Assembly: GCA_904501945.1 (NCBI GenBank)
Contig: CAJGCU010000026.1
Location: 1 to 23,030, forward strand
Direction of reading: 5' to 3'
DNA length: 23,030 nucleotides
Source: an uncultured Bacteroidaceae bacterium
Lineage (GTDB): Bacteria > Bacteroidota > Bacteroidia > Bacteroidales > Bacteroidaceae
The position numbers and the translations under genes are program-made. The notes beneath the pieces are model-generated. The model saw nothing but the letters and a program-made list of their open reading frames with translations. It was not told the DNA's origin and ran no database searches. Below, piece after piece: positions 15,563 to 23,030 of this stretch. How positions within the stretch are numbered: position 1 is the stretch's first letter; each line of letters opens with the position of its first letter.

Positions 15563-16675
15563 TCAACAAGAGAGAGACAGCGGTTCGTATGGCAATCCAA
15601 AGACATCTGCAATGGCCTTGAATACGACCTTACCCTCGACGATGTTAAGTCCTTTTGCCAAGGCTGAATCATCCTTGCATGCTTGCTGCCATCCTTTGTT
15701 GGCTAAAGCTACAGCATAGCGCAGAGTTGCGTTGGTGAGCGCCAATGTGGAGGTGTTTGATACAGCACCTGGAATGTTTGCAACACAGTAGTGCACGATG
15801 CCATCTATGGTATATACCGGCTCGCTGTGAGTGGTAGGACGAGAGGTCTCGAAACAGCCGCCCTGGTCAATAGCAACGTCAACCATCACGGTGCCTGGCT
15901 GCATGAGAGAGAGCATGTCACGAGTGATGAGATGTGGGGTCTTGTCGCCAGGAACGAGCACGCTGCCAATCACGATGTCAACATTTGGAAGCTGCTGACG
16001 AATGTTGTGACTAGAAGAATAGAGTGTGTGAACGTTGGCAGGAGTCTCGATATCGAGCTGACGCAGGCGTGGCAACGAAATGTCAGTTATCGTAACGTTA
16101 GCTCCCAATCCGGCTGCCATAATTGCCGCGGCCTCGCCAACAATGCCGCCGCCCAACACAAGCACATTAGCCGGGCTTACACCTGGCACGCCGCTGATGA
16201 GCTTTCCCTTGCCGCCTTTTGTCTTCTGCAGGTAATAAGCTCCATTGAGAACGGCCATGCATCCTGCCACTTCGCTCATGGGTTGCAGCAGCGGCAGAGA
16301 GCCGTTGGGAAGTTGAACTGTCTCGTATGCCAAGCAGACAGCCCCACTCTTCAGCATCGCCTCTGTGAGTTCCTTCTCGCTGGCAAAATGGAAATAGGTG
16401 AACAGAAGCTGCCCCTTGCGCACAAGCTTATATTCCTGTTCAATGGGCTCTTTCACCTTGACAATCATATCTGCCACTTCATAGATTTCTTCAATGCTAG
16501 GCAGGATTCGTGCGCCAGCCTCTACATATTCTTCATCCGAGAATCCGCTGCCTTCGCCAGCTTTCTGCTGCACAAAGACTTCGTGTCCATGCAGGCACAT
16601 TTCTGCCACTCCTGCAGGAGTCATGCCCACACGATTCTCGTTGTTCTTCATCTCTTTTGGTACTCCAACTTTCAT
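15563..16675 (-). CDS. ald: Alanine dehydrogenase
   Basis: NAD-dependent interconversion of L-alanine with pyruvate and ammonia, in the cytoplasm. The 370-residue length is standard. The N-terminal MKVGVPKEMKNNENRVGMTP contains the substrate Arg (R15). K75 in VKVKEP and H96 in YFHFAS are the pyruvate-binding Lys and catalytic His. The nucleotide-binding loop is GGGIVG (175-180) with the acidic D198 at the end of the next strand, and D270 in DVAIDQGG completes the active site. Monocistronic: it has its own promoter box and terminator. The long plus-strand open frame across it is a shadow. Confidence 0.96.
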   Translation of the reverse strand: MKVGVPKEMKNNENRVGMTPAGVAEMCLHGHEVFVQQKAGEGSGFSDEEYVEAGARILPSIEEIYEVADMIVKVKEPIEQEYKLVRKGQLLFTYFHFASEKELTEAMLKSGAVCLAYETVQLPNGSLPLLQPMSEVAGCMAVLNGAYYLQKTKGGKGKLISGVPGVSPANVLVLGGGIVGEAAAIMAAGLGANVTITDISLPRLRQLDIETPANVHTLYSSSHNIRQQLPNVDIVIGSVLVPGDKTPHLITRDMLSLMQPGTVMVDVAIDQGGCFETSRPTTHSEPVYTIDGIVHYCVANIPGAVSNTSTLALTNATLRYAVALANKGWQQACKDDSALAKGLNIVEGKVVFKAIADVFGLPYEPLSLSC

Positions 16676-16729
16676 GTATTTTCTGATTTTAGTAATTTAC
16701 ATACTTATATTTATACGTTTTAGTTGGTG

Positions 16730-16737
16730 CAAAAATA
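16730..16737 (-). promoter_or_regulatory. Promoter -7 box of ald
   Basis: On the minus strand TATTTTTG followed by C fits TAnnTTTG(C) and lies 54 nt before the ald start. No convincing -33 element is seen. Confidence 0.55.
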
Positions 16738-16908
16738 CAAAAAAATATGTTATTTTAGACTTTTTTGACCAAAATAATTGCACATTACACTCGTATTAAA
16801 TTACATTTAATTAAAATTTCATTGATTTCAGTTTAGTGCTTATAACGTAAGGGCGGAAAAATCGAATGCAACTTGCCAATCCCGACGTGGGCACCGTGTG
16901 CATAATGC

Positions 16909-16957
16909 AAAAGCAACATGAAACTTATTCCTTTCGGAGTTGATTCATGCTGCTTTT
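16909..16957 (-). terminator. Terminator of the nitroreductase gene
   Basis: AAAAGCAACATGAA (16909-16922) and TTCATGCTGCTTTT (16944-16957) are complementary except at one position. On the minus strand the stem ends in TTTT, 22 nt past the gene's stop. The rest of 16738-16908 shows no recognisable feature. Confidence 0.7.
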
Positions 16958-16978
16958 ATTTCGTCAGACTTACATTTA

Positions 16979-17716
16979 TTACAAAAAGCCTTGTGACTTG
17001 AGCGCATTCAGGATACCAGTCGACATTGCTTCATTGTCATTCTTGGTATAGCGGCAATCGGTGAATACCTGCGCAAGATTTTCTTTTCCGTTAATCTTGA
17101 CAAACTGCTGATTCTCCTCAAGCTGCTCTTTGAAATAATAGATAATGTCCAGCTGATTGGAGGTATAATCTTGATATGTCTCATCGTGAATATAGGCAAG
17201 ATGCGGCAGGCGATCGGGCTGCTCTGGGTTTTCGTCTGGCACGCCAAGTGTGATGGTTGCCACAGGGAATGTAAGTTTAGGCATTTTCAGCAAGTCTATG
17301 ATTCCCTGCGGATTATAAAGGGTTGTGCCAAGATAGCAAGTTCCGTAGCCAGCTTCTTCTGCCAGCGAACAGAACGCCTGAACGTATAAAAGGGTGTCGC
17401 TCATAGCGTTGAAGAAAGAAAGGATGTTGTCGTAGCCAGCATTGGCATTGCGCAGCTCGCACCATTTGGTGAAACGGTTGAAGTCGGCACAGAAAGTGAG
17501 CACAACGGGCGCGCCTTTCACCATAGGCTGTCCAAAGTGGAGAGGGGAAAGTTTTTCTTTCATCTCGTCGGAACGGGTAACGATGACGCTGTATAGCTGC
17601 ATATTTCCCATTGTTGCGGCGCGCGAAGCCTGATAAAGCAATGCTTCGAGCTTGTCAGCAGGGATGTCTTCTTTCTTGTATTTACGAATGGTGCGACGAT
17701 GGATGATTGATGTCAT
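16979..17716 (-). CDS. Nitroreductase family protein (NfsA/flavin reductase type)
   Basis: An FMN-dependent NAD(P)H oxidoreductase of about 245 residues, probably cytoplasmic. It begins SIIHRRTIRKYKKEDI, the family's N-terminal FMN-binding Arg cluster, followed by a Ser/Thr-Met-Gly-Asn segment (ATMGNMQLYSVIV), GAPVVLTFCAD, and AGYGTCYLGT around the flavin. The C-terminus TKNDNEAMS with a closing GFL is also family-typical. I place the start at 17716: the frame stays open to an ATG at 17758, but those 14 extra residues precede the family's first motif and that ATG coincides with the promoter box at 17756-17763. Physiological substrate unknown. Confidence 0.85.
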   Translation of the reverse strand: MTSIIHRRTIRKYKKEDIPADKLEALLYQASRAATMGNMQLYSVIVTRSDEMKEKLSPLHFGQPMVKGAPVVLTFCADFNRFTKWCELRNANAGYDNILSFFNAMSDTLLYVQAFCSLAEEAGYGTCYLGTTLYNPQGIIDLLKMPKLTFPVATITLGVPDENPEQPDRLPHLAYIHDETYQDYTSNQLDIIYYFKEQLEENQQFVKINGKENLAQVFTDCRYTKNDNEAMSTGILNALKSQGFL

Positions 17717-17755
17717 AATTATTCTTGTTTTGATTGTTTTCAGTGAATTTCTGGT

Positions 17756-17763
17756 CAAAGTTA
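17756..17763 (-). promoter_or_regulatory. Promoter -7 box of the nitroreductase gene
   Basis: TAACTTTG on the minus strand matches TAnnTTTG. It overlaps the longer candidate start at 17758, so that start could not be transcribed and the 17716 start is favoured. Confidence 0.6.
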
Positions 17764-17784
17764 GGCATTTCTTTTGTCTTTTAT

Positions 17785-17815
17785 TTTGTCATGTCGAAAA
17801 ACTCTTGTATTTTTG
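17785..17815 (+). promoter_or_regulatory. Promoter of the RNR-C-terminal-like / folB genes
   Basis: TTTG (17785-17788), 19-nt spacer, TATTTTTG (17808-17815) followed by C: full consensus. It is divergent from the nitroreductase promoter. Confidence 0.75.
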
Positions 17816-17854
17816 CCTTAACTTAACAATTTTATGCAATAAAACAACCTAAAT

Positions 17855-18526
17855 ATGTCGTCTGTACAAACTTTATCGAAAGCGATACTTGGCATCTTAT
17901 CTGAATATGGGGAAGAGAGGCTGAAGAAGGCTCTTGCTCCACAAGCATCGGAGACGGAAGAGAATGAAGAGCGCAGAGAGCTTTTGTCGCTGCTCGACAA
18001 CGAAATATACTCCTACCGTCCTCAATTTGAAATCACGGAGAAACGCCCTATCAGCCTAGAGTGTGATGTGGTGAAGTTTCAGAACAAGAAGGAGAAGTGG
18101 GTGGCGTTTGTCGGATTGCTTGATGGCTATCCATACGAGATATTTACAGGTGTGCTCGACGATGATGACGGGATTGCCTTGCCAAAGACGGTGACAGGCG
18201 GATACATCATCAAGCACATTGAACCTGACGGCACCAAGAGGTATGACTTCACGTTTGCCAACCGTCGGGGATACAAGACGACGATAGAAGGCCTTTCTGA
18301 AAGATTCAATAAGGAATATTGGAATTACGCCAAGCTCATCAGTGGAATTCTCCGTTACAGAATGCCTTTAACAAACGTTATCAAACTTGTTAGTTCTCTT
18401 CAACTTGAAAATGAAAACATCAACACTTGGGCGAATGGAGTGGCTCGAGCACTGAAGAAATACGTTTCGGACGAAGAGGAATGTGACGACGCTATTGCAA
18501 AAGACGAAAATCGAAATGCAGAATAA
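17855..18526 (+). CDS. Stand-alone homologue of the C-terminal domain of class II ribonucleotide reductase
   Basis: A 223-residue protein. From about residue 63 it matches, as I recall the family, the end of Bacteroidota adenosylcobalamin-dependent ribonucleotide reductase (NrdJ): RPISLECDVVKFQNKKEKW, AFVGLLDGYPYEIFTG, RRGYKTTIEGLS, KEYWNYAKLISGILRYRMP and INTWANGVARALKKYV. The catalytic barrel, with its active-site cysteines, is absent. The first 60 residues are a charged helical region not from the reductase. The sequence is intact with its own promoter, so it is a free domain and not an edge of a broken gene. It may serve as an accessory or regulatory subunit; a TSCPD-type domain has been named for this reductase region. 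It overlaps folB by 11 nt. Confidence 0.75.
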   Translation: MSSVQTLSKAILGILSEYGEERLKKALAPQASETEENEERRELLSLLDNEIYSYRPQFEITEKRPISLECDVVKFQNKKEKWVAFVGLLDGYPYEIFTGVLDDDDGIALPKTVTGGYIIKHIEPDGTKRYDFTFANRRGYKTTIEGLSERFNKEYWNYAKLISGILRYRMPLTNVIKLVSSLQLENENINTWANGVARALKKYVSDEEECDDAIAKDENRNAE

Positions 18527-18872
18527 AATTATTATCGAAGGATTGCGGCTGCACGCTTTCCATGGAGTAATGGAACAGGAAAGGAAAGTGGGTGCAGACT
18601 TTATTATTCATGCTGAAATTGACACTGATTTTTCAGAAACCATGAAACATGATAACCTATCAGGAACAATCAGCTATGCAGACTTATTCGAAACCATCAA
18701 ACGAGAAATGAGCATTCCCTCAAAACTCGTAGAACATGCAGCAGGTCGTATAGCGCAGTCAATCCTGTCAGAATATATGGCAGCAAAAAGCGTTAAGCTA
18801 AAACTCATGAAAGTTAACCCACCTATGGGAGCTGACTGCATAGGAGCTGGCGTAGAAATCATACTGCCCTAA
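18516..18872 (+). CDS. folB: Dihydroneopterin aldolase
   Basis: Cleaves dihydroneopterin to hydroxymethyl-dihydropterin and glycolaldehyde in folate synthesis. With the start at 18516 it has 118 residues, the family's usual size. Visible are IIEGLRLHAFHGVMEQER (E20/E22), SYADL (Y54), LVEHAAGRI with E73 for pterin binding, and MKVNPP with the catalytic K99. The ATG at 18516 is chosen over an upstream ATG at 18483: it begins right before the conserved first strand and overlaps the previous stop by 11 nt, which suggests coupled translation. Confidence 0.93.
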   Translation: MQNKIIIEGLRLHAFHGVMEQERKVGADFIIHAEIDTDFSETMKHDNLSGTISYADLFETIKREMSIPSKLVEHAAGRIAQSILSEYMAAKSVKLKLMKVNPPMGADCIGAGVEIILP

Positions 18873-18903
18873 TTTGCAAAAAAAGAATAACAATAATACA
18901 AAC

Positions 18904-20400
18904 ATGAAAACTTCTACATCTAAAATGACCAATTACCGCTGGATGATTTGCGCCATGCTTTTCATCGCTACAATGGTAAACTACATGGACCGCCAGGTTC
19001 TTTCGCTCACTTGGAAAGATTTTATTGCCCCAGATTTTCACTGGAACGACAACGATTATGGCAATATCACTTCCATATTCTCGCTCTTCTATGCTTTCAT
19101 CTCGCTCTTTGCAGGAAAGTTCATCGACTGGATGGGCACGAAAAAGGGCTATATCTGGGCTATTATCATCTGGTCAATCGCAGCCTGTCTCCATGCTGTG
19201 TGTGGATGGGTAACCATGCAATGGGTGGGGATTGGTTCTACCGAAGAACTTCAAGCTGTTGAAGCAGGAACAAAATTGGCACTCACCATCAGCACCATCA
19301 GCGTGTGGCTGTTCCTTGCCTGCCGCATCATCCTGGCTACTGGTGAAGCGGGCAACTTCCCTGCTGCCATTAAGGTTACAGCAGAATATTTCCCCAAAAA
19401 AGACCGTGCCTATGCGACTTCTATCTTCAATGCTGGCGCTTCGGTAGGTGCACTTGCTGCTCCTCTTACAATTCCAATACTTGCCAAGCACATGGGCTGG
19501 GAAATGGCTTTTGTCATCATTGGTGCTATCGGCTTCTTGTGGGCAGGCGCATGGCTGTTCATGTATTCATCACCTGCTGAAAGCAAGTTTGTGAACAAAG
19601 CGGAATTGGCTTATATTGAATCCGATAAGAATGAAGTTGCTGAAGATGCTACTACTCCAAAGAAAGACAACAACGAGGTGAAGTTGTCATTCCTCGACTG
19701 CTTCAAGTACCGTCAGACTTGGGCATTCATCGTCGGCAAGCTCATGACCGATGGCGTGTGGTGGTTCTTCCTTTTCTGGGCACCTGCCTATTTCTCTGAA
19801 CTCGGCTACCCTTCTTCTTCAAGCATGGGACAGGCGCTCATCTTCGTGCTTTATCTCATCGTCACTCTCCTCTCCATCTATGGCGGCTATTTGCCAAAGC
19901 TCTTCGTTGAGAAGATGGGAATGAACCCTTATGCTGGACGTATGCGCGCTATGCTTATTTTCGCGTTCTTGCCTATCTTTGCCATGTTTGCTCAGCCTCT
20001 GGCTGGCATTTCTCCATGGTGGCCATGTATCATCATTGGTTTGGCTGGAGCAGGACACCAAGCTTGGTCTGCAAACCTTTATTCCACGATTGGAGATATG
20101 TTCCCAAAATCGGCCATTGCAACAATTACAGGCATTGGTACCATGTTTGGAGGTCTCTGCTCATTTGCCATCAATAAGGGCTCTGGTATGCTTTTCACTT
20201 ATGCCGAGGAACAAGGTGAAGCGTTTAGTTTCATGAGTCAATTTATATATGACGCTGAAAGCCAGCAGTATGTTATAGAGACTTGTACAGGAAAACCAGC
20301 GGGCTACATGATTGTCTTCTGTTACTGTGCAGTTGCTTATCTCATCGGTTGGTTCATCATGAAGACACTTGTGCCGAAGTACAAGCCTATTACAAAATAA
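18904..20400 (+). CDS. MFS transporter, hexuronate (ExuT) type
   Basis: A 498-residue inner-membrane carrier with 12 predicted membrane segments. The first helix ends in NYMDRQVLS, followed by FAGKFIDWMGTKKGY (the MFS loop 2-3 motif). The strongly conserved GEAGNFPAAIKVTAEYFP and the ATSIFNAGASVGALAAP segment are typical of the anion:cation symporter branch that includes ExuT for glucuronate and galacturonate. A 30-residue extra segment lies around residues 115-145. The frame extends upstream to a TTG at 18874, but the ATG at 18904 sits just before the first helix. No hexuronate catabolic genes are adjacent, so the substrate is inferred from family only. It starts 31 nt after folB. Confidence 0.85.
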   Translation: MKTSTSKMTNYRWMICAMLFIATMVNYMDRQVLSLTWKDFIAPDFHWNDNDYGNITSIFSLFYAFISLFAGKFIDWMGTKKGYIWAIIIWSIAACLHAVCGWVTMQWVGIGSTEELQAVEAGTKLALTISTISVWLFLACRIILATGEAGNFPAAIKVTAEYFPKKDRAYATSIFNAGASVGALAAPLTIPILAKHMGWEMAFVIIGAIGFLWAGAWLFMYSSPAESKFVNKAELAYIESDKNEVAEDATTPKKDNNEVKLSFLDCFKYRQTWAFIVGKLMTDGVWWFFLFWAPAYFSELGYPSSSSMGQALIFVLYLIVTLLSIYGGYLPKLFVEKMGMNPYAGRMRAMLIFAFLPIFAMFAQPLAGISPWWPCIIIGLAGAGHQAWSANLYSTIGDMFPKSAIATITGIGTMFGGLCSFAINKGSGMLFTYAEEQGEAFSFMSQFIYDAESQQYVIETCTGKPAGYMIVFCYCAVAYLIGWFIMKTLVPKYKPITK

Positions 20401-20408
20401 ATTCAACG

Positions 20409-20449
20409 TACAAAAGGTTCAAAAAGGCTCTCTTTTCGAACCTTTTGTA
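20409..20449 (+). terminator. Strong terminator after the ExuT-like gene
   Basis: TACAAAAGGTTC (20409-20420) and GAACCTTTTGTA (20438-20449) are exact complements. Inside, AAAAG and CTTTT extend the stem past one mismatch to a 5-nt loop. TATATTT follows. Confidence 0.85.
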
Positions 20450-20482
20450 TATTTACAGCTATATTTTTCCACTTCCTCCAAC

Positions 20483-21289
20483 ATGAAACGCGTTGCCTAC
20501 CCTATCATCCCTGTCATCGTTTTTTTAACAATGCAGGCTTTAGCAGGTGCTGTTATCCTATTAACAGACGAAGAGGCAGAAGGCTTCAGGAATGAGCAAG
20601 GCATTACTAATTCTTCCTTTTTTTTAGGGAGCATTCTTGTCAGTGGCATCGCAACTGTAGGCATTATTGCCATGCTTAAAATGATTGAATGGAGGGAAGT
20701 GCTGAACATTCAAACAATTAGATGGAAAACAGGATGGCTTGCTGTCATCGCTGCTTTATTAGGCATTTACTCTCTCAATATAGCAGCAGAAATGCTCGCT
20801 CTGCCCGACCTGATGGAGAATACTTTCATCAACATGGCATCCACGCCATTAGGATGGCTGACAATAGGGATAGCGGGGCCCATTGTTGAAGAATTTGTAT
20901 TCAGGGAGAGCGTATTGGGCTATATGCTTCGGCATCAAGTTAAGCCATGGACGGCCATCATCCTTTCTGCATTTATATTTGGCATCATACATCTCAATCC
21001 TGCACAAATTCCTTTTGCCATAGGAATTGGACTTGTGTTAGGCGTTATCTACTATAAAACAGGGAATATTGTCCTAACGTCTACCATACACATTGTAAAC
21101 AATTCTGCTGCGGTGTGGCAGATGTATGTTATGGGAACAGAAATGAAAGAATTTAGCCTAATAGAAACAATGGGAGGAATCATCGTTTCCTCTACAATTA
21201 TGGCAGCAAGTATGACTGGCTGCATATGGTTGCTTTTCTATTTCTGGAAAAACTATAAAACAAAAATAAATTATGAAACAATTTATTAA
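20483..21289 (+). CDS. CPBP-family intramembrane metalloprotease
   Basis: A 268-residue membrane protein with about seven hydrophobic segments. It has the CAAX protease/bacteriocin-processing (CPBP, Abi) signature: EEFVFR with E136, E137 and R141, FGIIHLN with H170, and HIVNN with H203. These residues bind the metal in the membrane. Bacterial members process peptides or act in self-immunity; the substrate here is unknown. The start at 20483 is preferred because the longer frame to 20369 would run through the preceding gene and its terminator. The end overlaps the sppA start by 17 nt, so the two are co-transcribed and probably coupled. Confidence 0.87.
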   Translation: MKRVAYPIIPVIVFLTMQALAGAVILLTDEEAEGFRNEQGITNSSFFLGSILVSGIATVGIIAMLKMIEWREVLNIQTIRWKTGWLAVIAALLGIYSLNIAAEMLALPDLMENTFINMASTPLGWLTIGIAGPIVEEFVFRESVLGYMLRHQVKPWTAIILSAFIFGIIHLNPAQIPFAIGIGLVLGVIYYKTGNIVLTSTIHIVNNSAAVWQMYVMGTEMKEFSLIETMGGIIVSSTIMAASMTGCIWLLFYFWKNYKTKINYETIY

Positions 21290-23030
21290 GTATGTAGTCG
21301 CCACCATCGTAGGCGTATTGGTATCTGGCGTTATCGTCACATTGTTGGCCATGATGGGGTTAGTAAGTCTCGCCATGATTGGAAGCACACCTGTTACGAT
21401 TAAAGATAACAGTGTATTAGTCATTCAATTACAAGGAATTATCAATGAGCGTAGCGAAGATAATCCTTTCGCTGATTTATTGGGCAACTCGGCATTGAAA
21501 GAACAAGGACTGGATGATATTCTGACCGCCATTGAACGTGCAAAAAATGAATCGAAGATCAAAGGAATCTATATAGAAGCTGGCACTTTTGCAGGAGCTA
21601 TGCCCGCAACACTACAAGCAATCCGCAATGCTTTAATTGACTTCAAGGAGTCAGGCAAATTTATCATTGCATATGGTGACACTTACACACAAGGCGCCTA
21701 CTATGTATGTTCTTGTGCAGACACCATACTGGTCAATCCGCAAGGCATGATAGATTGGAGCGGATTGAGCAGCACCGTAGTTTATTATAAGGATTTACTC
21801 GAAAAAATAGGCATCGACATGCAAGTTGTCAAGGTTGGCACTTACAAAAGTGCTGTTGAACCTTTCATGCAAAACGAAATGAGCGATGCAAACCGTGAAC
21901 AAATAGAAACTTACAATCATGAAATATGGAACGAAATCACCCAAGATGTAAGCATCAGCAGAGGTATTCCCGTTTCAAAACTTAATGAATTGGCAGATTC
22001 AGCCATGCTGCTGCAAACCGCCAATAGATATTATGAAGAAAACTTAGTGGACAAATTAGCGTACAGCGATGCTGTGCCACAAGTCATTGCCAACATGATG
22101 AACGCCAATTCATCTGATGAATATAACACCATCACAGTCACAGAACTGGCAGCGGCAGCGGCAAGTCAGCCTAAAGGCATCAGCGGCAACATCATTGCCG
22201 TATATTATGCAGTAGGTGACATTGTCAACGAACCGACAGGAGGCTATGCCTTAGCCCCTGAAATTGCTGGTACTAAAGTCATTAAAGACTTAAAGGATTT
22301 AGCTGAAGATGACAATGTGAAAGCAGTCGTTCTTCGTGTAAATTCTGGTGGAGGTTCCGCTTATGCAAGCGAACAGATTTGGCATCAAGTAATGAACATC
22401 AAGTCGCAAAAACCAATTATCGTCAGCATGGGTGACATGGCTGCCTCTGGAGGATACTACATTAGCTGCGCTGCTGATTACATCTATGCCGAACCTACCA
22501 CCCTCACTGGTTCAATCGGCATTTTTGGAATGTTCCCTAATGCAAGCGAACTCCTGAACAATAAACTTGGCATACATTCCAACACTGTGAAAACTAACGA
22601 ATTCGCTGATTTCGGAGATTTTACACGCCCATTCACGAACAAAGAGCGTACTGTTGTCCAAAATTACATCAATAACGGATACGAGCTTTTCACTCGCCGC
22701 TGCGCCGATGGGAGAAACATGGGACAGGAGGAAATAAAGCAAATTGGAGAAGGAAGAGTTTGGACAGGAATACATGCGCAGCAACTTGGCCTTGTCGATG
22801 AGATGGGAGGACTACCAGAATCCATCACAAAAGCAAAGGATTTGGCTGGAGTGCATGATGCCACAGTGATATGTTATCCTCCTAAGACTGAATTTATGGA
22901 AAACTTTTTGGAAGAAATTACTGGAAATAGTTATGCAGATGCTCAAATCAAACAAACGTTAGGGGAATATTATAACTTCTATTCCGAAATTCAGCATGCA
23001 AGCAAGAAAACGGGCATCCAAACTCGACTG
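21273..23030 (+). CDS. sppA: Signal peptide peptidase SppA, 67K type (3' end cut by the window)
   Basis: A membrane-anchored serine protease that degrades cleaved signal peptides in the periplasmic face of the inner membrane. It has 586 residues in the window and no stop. An N-terminal membrane segment is at about 7-36. Two tandem ClpP-fold halves follow, as in the long SppA form. The general-base Lys is K192 in KVGTYKSAVEPF of the first half, and the nucleophile is S392 in MAASGGYYIS of the second half, followed by TGSIGIFG. These positions compare well with K209 and S409 in E. coli. The protein is nearly complete, as this form is usually around 590 residues in Bacteroidota. It begins inside the CPBP protease gene. 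Confidence 0.95.
   Translation, partial: MKQFIKYVVATIVGVLVSGVIVTLLAMMGLVSLAMIGSTPVTIKDNSVLVIQLQGIINERSEDNPFADLLGNSALKEQGLDDILTAIERAKNESKIKGIYIEAGTFAGAMPATLQAIRNALIDFKESGKFIIAYGDTYTQGAYYVCSCADTILVNPQGMIDWSGLSSTVVYYKDLLEKIGIDMQVVKVGTYKSAVEPFMQNEMSDANREQIETYNHEIWNEITQDVSISRGIPVSKLNELADSAMLLQTANRYYEENLVDKLAYSDAVPQVIANMMNANSSDEYNTITVTELAAAAASQPKGISGNIIAVYYAVGDIVNEPTGGYALAPEIAGTKVIKDLKDLAEDDNVKAVVLRVNSGGGSAYASEQIWHQVMNIKSQKPIIVSMGDMAASGGYYISCAADYIYAEPTTLTGSIGIFGMFPNASELLNNKLGIHSNTVKTNEFADFGDFTRPFTNKERTVVQNYINNGYELFTRRCADGRNMGQEEIKQIGEGRVWTGIHAQQLGLVDEMGGLPESITKAKDLAGVHDATVICYPPKTEFMENFLEEITGNSYADAQIKQTLGEYYNFYSEIQHASKKTGIQTRL

Noticed and set aside
15791..16723. 310-codon plus-strand open frame opposite alanine dehydrogenase
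   Set aside because: The minus strand encodes a complete alanine dehydrogenase with all active-site residues; the plus frame is Cys/His-rich and resembles no protein, so it is a shadow.
17717..17758. 14-residue N-terminal extension of the nitroreductase
   Set aside because: It overlaps the promoter -7 box and lies before the family's first conserved segment.
18874..18903. TTG start for the ExuT-like transporter
   Set aside because: The extra ten residues are Asn/Lys filler from an A-rich leader; the ATG at 18904 directly precedes the first membrane helix.

Overview
The window looks like a chromosomal segment from the Bacteroidota, most likely Bacteroidales and probably Prevotella-like. The evidence is the recurring promoter box TAnnTTTG(C), the near absence of Shine-Dalgarno sequences, the Bacteroidales-style proteins (OmpH/Skp lipoprotein with a small membrane partner, Bacteroidetes-type AAA ATPase, type IX-like sorting tail) and moderate GC. 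The species is not determined.

Left part (1-8.3 kb): the tail of a secreted protein, galE, a convergent minus-strand pair (small membrane protein then an OmpH/Skp-like lipoprotein), an unrecognised 113-residue protein, prs, a sugar nucleotidyltransferase, a two-domain GH43 glycosidase and an agmatine deiminase. The intergenic regions hold several clear inverted repeats and one array of degenerate 23-bp repeats.

Centre (8.3-15.5 kb): an AAA ATPase with a helix-turn-helix, whose promoter -7 box and start point lie inside a 47-bp nested palindrome; then nifJ (pyruvate:ferredoxin oxidoreductase). After nifJ comes the accessory spot of the window. A Fic protein with an N-terminal winged helix sits behind four copies of AATCGGCTC arranged symmetrically on its promoter. 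The gene is followed, 2 nt after its stop, by a second copy of the last 62 bp of the nifJ end (58/62 identical, three of four changes synonymous) with its own terminator. The Fic gene is therefore bracketed by two different nifJ 3' ends, as if it was acquired by recombination at that end. The Fic catalytic His is replaced by Gln. To the right lie a 192-bp MITE-like palindrome with a nearly pure A/T core, a second array of the 23-bp repeats and a decayed small ORF.

Right part (15.5-23.0 kb): alanine dehydrogenase and a nitroreductase on the minus strand, then a plus-strand run: a free-standing homologue of the C-terminal domain of class II ribonucleotide reductase, overlapping folB, followed by an ExuT-like hexuronate transporter, a strong terminator, a CPBP intramembrane protease and an overlapping sppA that runs off the window.

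Most genes are ordinary core metabolism: nucleotide sugars, PRPP, folate, fermentative pyruvate oxidation, alanine and envelope proteolysis. No tRNA, rRNA, CRISPR array, transposase or integrase was seen.
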